The notes beneath the pieces were generated by a model, which was given only the letters and a program-made list of their open reading frames with translations, searched no databases and was not told the DNA's origin. 64,000 nt of DNA from Antedon mediterranea (Eukaryota; Echinodermata; Crinoidea; Comatulida; Antedonidae), in contig NC_092674.1 of assembly GCF_964355755.1 (NCBI RefSeq), positions 10,237,001 to 10,301,000 of the forward strand. The letters run 5' to 3'. Shown in pieces: positions 62,590 to 64,000 of the stretch; position 1 is the stretch's first letter; the number at the start of each line of letters is the position of its first letter. The position numbers and the translations under genes were made by a program.

Positions 62590-63475
62590 GTAGATTTGGT
62601 AAGTTGCAGACTTGCAAGTGGCAGATTGGCAAGTTTCACACATTGAATAGTTTAAGATTGACAAGTTGCAGACTGGCAAGTTTCAGATTGGCAAGTTGCA
62701 GATTGGCAAGTTGCAGATTGGCATATTGCAGATTGGCAAGTTGCAGACTGGACAGTTGCAGACTGGCAAGTTGCACACATTGAATAGTTTAAGATTGACA
62801 AGTTGCAGATTGACAAGTTGCAGACTAGCAAGTTGCAGATTGGCAAGTTGCAGATTTGCAAGTTTAAGATTGGCAAGTTGCAGACTGGCAAGCTGCTGAT
62901 TGGCAAGTTGCAGACTGGCAAGTTGCAGATTGGCAAGTTGCAGATTGGCAAGTTGCAGATTGGCAAGTTGTAGACTGGCAAGTTGCAGACTGGCAAGTTT
63001 CAGACTGGCAAGTTGCACACATTGAATAGTTTAAGATTGAAAAGTTGCAGACTGGCAAGTTGCAAACTGGCAAGTTTAAGATTGGCAAGTTGCAGATTGA
63101 CAAGTTGCAGACTAGCAAGTTGCAGATTTGCAAGTTTAAGATTGGCAAGTTGCAGACTGGCAAGCTGCTGATTGGCAAGTTGCAGACTGGCAAGTTGCCG
63201 ATTGGCAAGTTGCAGATTGGCAAGTTGCAGATTGGCAAGTTGTAGACTGGCAAGTTGCAGACTGGAAAGTTTCAGACTGGCAAGTTGCACACATTGAATA
63301 GTTTAAGATTGAAAAGTTGCAGACTGGCAAGTTGCAGACCGGCAAGTTGCAGATTGGCAAGTTTAAGATTGGCAAGTTGCAAATTGGCAAATTGTAGACT
63401 GGCAAGTTTCAGACTGGTAAGCTGCTGATTGGCAAGTTGCAGACTGGCAAGTTGCAGATTTCCAAGTTGTGGCTA
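62590..63475. repeat. 15-bp minisatellite, roughly 58 units, with higher-order pattern
   Basis: Unit GCAGA(C/T)TGGCAAGTT. A variant block CACACATTGAATAGTTTAAG interrupts it at 62637, 62774, 63016 and 63288, giving spacings of 137, 242 and 272 (each 15n+2). All three minus frames stay open over long stretches because 15 is a multiple of 3. Confidence 0.95.
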
Positions 63476-63751
63476 AGAATATTGTGGAATTGAAAATTTA
63501 CGTAATGCCAATTTGCAGATTGCCGTGAAATTTTTTTGGGAATGTATAAAGGCGGACAGTTATTCGCACAATCTGACAAATCGTCTCTGGTAGTGAGGCC
63601 AATAATCTTACTATTTAATTTGTCAAAATGCTACTAGTCATTTTATATCCTACAAGGAAGGCAGATGAAAGATATCTGTCTGATGAAAATATTAACTGCG
63701 CCAAATAGATTCCCCATGTTTTTCAACGATCTGAACACTACTTATTAACCT

Positions 63752-64000
63752 ATAGACACTCTTTATGAGACATGATCTCTATTAAAGGGACACTTTTCAA
63801 TGAAATGAATGTGGGAAGCACTATAGGCAACTCTTTATGAGGAGACATGATCTCTATTAAAGGGACACTTTTCAATTAAATGAATGTGGGAAGCACTATG
63901 GGCAACTCTTTATGAGGAGACATCATCTCTATTAAAGGGACACTTTTCAATTAAATGAATGTGGGAAAACACTATGGCTAACTCTTTACGAGGAGACATC
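63752..64000. repeat. Tandem array of GGGACAC-family units, period 72-76 bp, runs off the window
   Basis: Unit: CTCTTTATGAGGAGACAT, TCTCTATTAAAGGGACACTT, TTCAATTAAATGAATGTGGG. Unit starts at 63759, 63831, 63906 and 63982. Confidence 0.9.

Larger units (their letters stand above)
62501..64000 (-). other. AFF intron upstream of exon A (partial)
   Basis: Mostly two tandem arrays (62590-63475 and 63752-64000). The rest (63476-63750) has no recognised feature. Further 5' AFF exons should lie beyond the window. Confidence 0.7.

Noticed and set aside
62464-63405. Overlapping pentapeptide-repeat open frames on both strands
   Set aside because: Any stop-free 15-bp tandem repeat gives open frames; three minus frames are open at once, which real genes do not show.

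Overview
The window is AT-rich eukaryotic (animal) DNA. Almost all of it is the inside of one large protein-coding gene on the minus strand, an AF4/FMR2 (AFF, Lilliputian) family member. AFF proteins scaffold the super elongation complex that activates RNA polymerase II elongation. I assembled 13 internal exons (2,620 coding bases, about 873 codons) by eye from splice sites, continuous codon phase and similarity to vertebrate AFF1/AFF4. They lie between 182 and 62500. The first exons (above 64000), the last exon(s) (below 1), the promoter and the poly(A) site are all outside. The sequence looks like a single AFF gene of an invertebrate. The repeats, including tRNA-derived SINEs and several MITE families, remind me of marine deuterostomes such as echinoderms, but that is a weak guess.

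Layout, in transcription order from high to low coordinates. 62501-64000 is an upstream intron with a 15-bp minisatellite and an array of about 75 bp period. Exons A-D (62500-36523) are four tiny exons of 47-52 nt that encode a hydrophilic, acidic, serine-rich segment. They are separated by introns of 2.9, 21.3 and 1.6 kb. A 25.1-kb intron follows. Exons E-H (11463-8514) encode the serine/acidic tract, the KWSL segment, a long lysine/serine-rich disordered region and the probable AF9/ENL-binding peptide. Exons I-M (5864-182) encode most of the C-terminal homology domain.

The introns hold mobile DNA. The best element is an apparently intact piggyBac transposon (21002-23699) with matching terminal inverted repeats, TTAA target duplications, a 611-codon transposase with all expected acidic residues, and four copies of a composite subterminal palindrome. 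Other elements are a MITE family with TA duplications (five copies, one expanded internally into a tandem array), a pogo-like MITE, a second abundant family built on CCCTATTAAGGGGACAC-like motifs, tRNA-derived SINEs of at least two families, retroposon 3' ends with microsatellite tails, an 80-bp satellite of about 24 units, and a 15-bp minisatellite with a 15n+2 higher-order pattern.

The least explained signal is two related families of short elements with a CTGANGA-Y-hairpin-GAAAC core. This resembles the catalytic core of hammerhead ribozymes, as known in Penelope-like elements and retrozymes. One copy pair forms an approximately 885-bp fold-back element (15254-16138). No second protein-coding host gene, RNA gene or CRISPR array could be supported.
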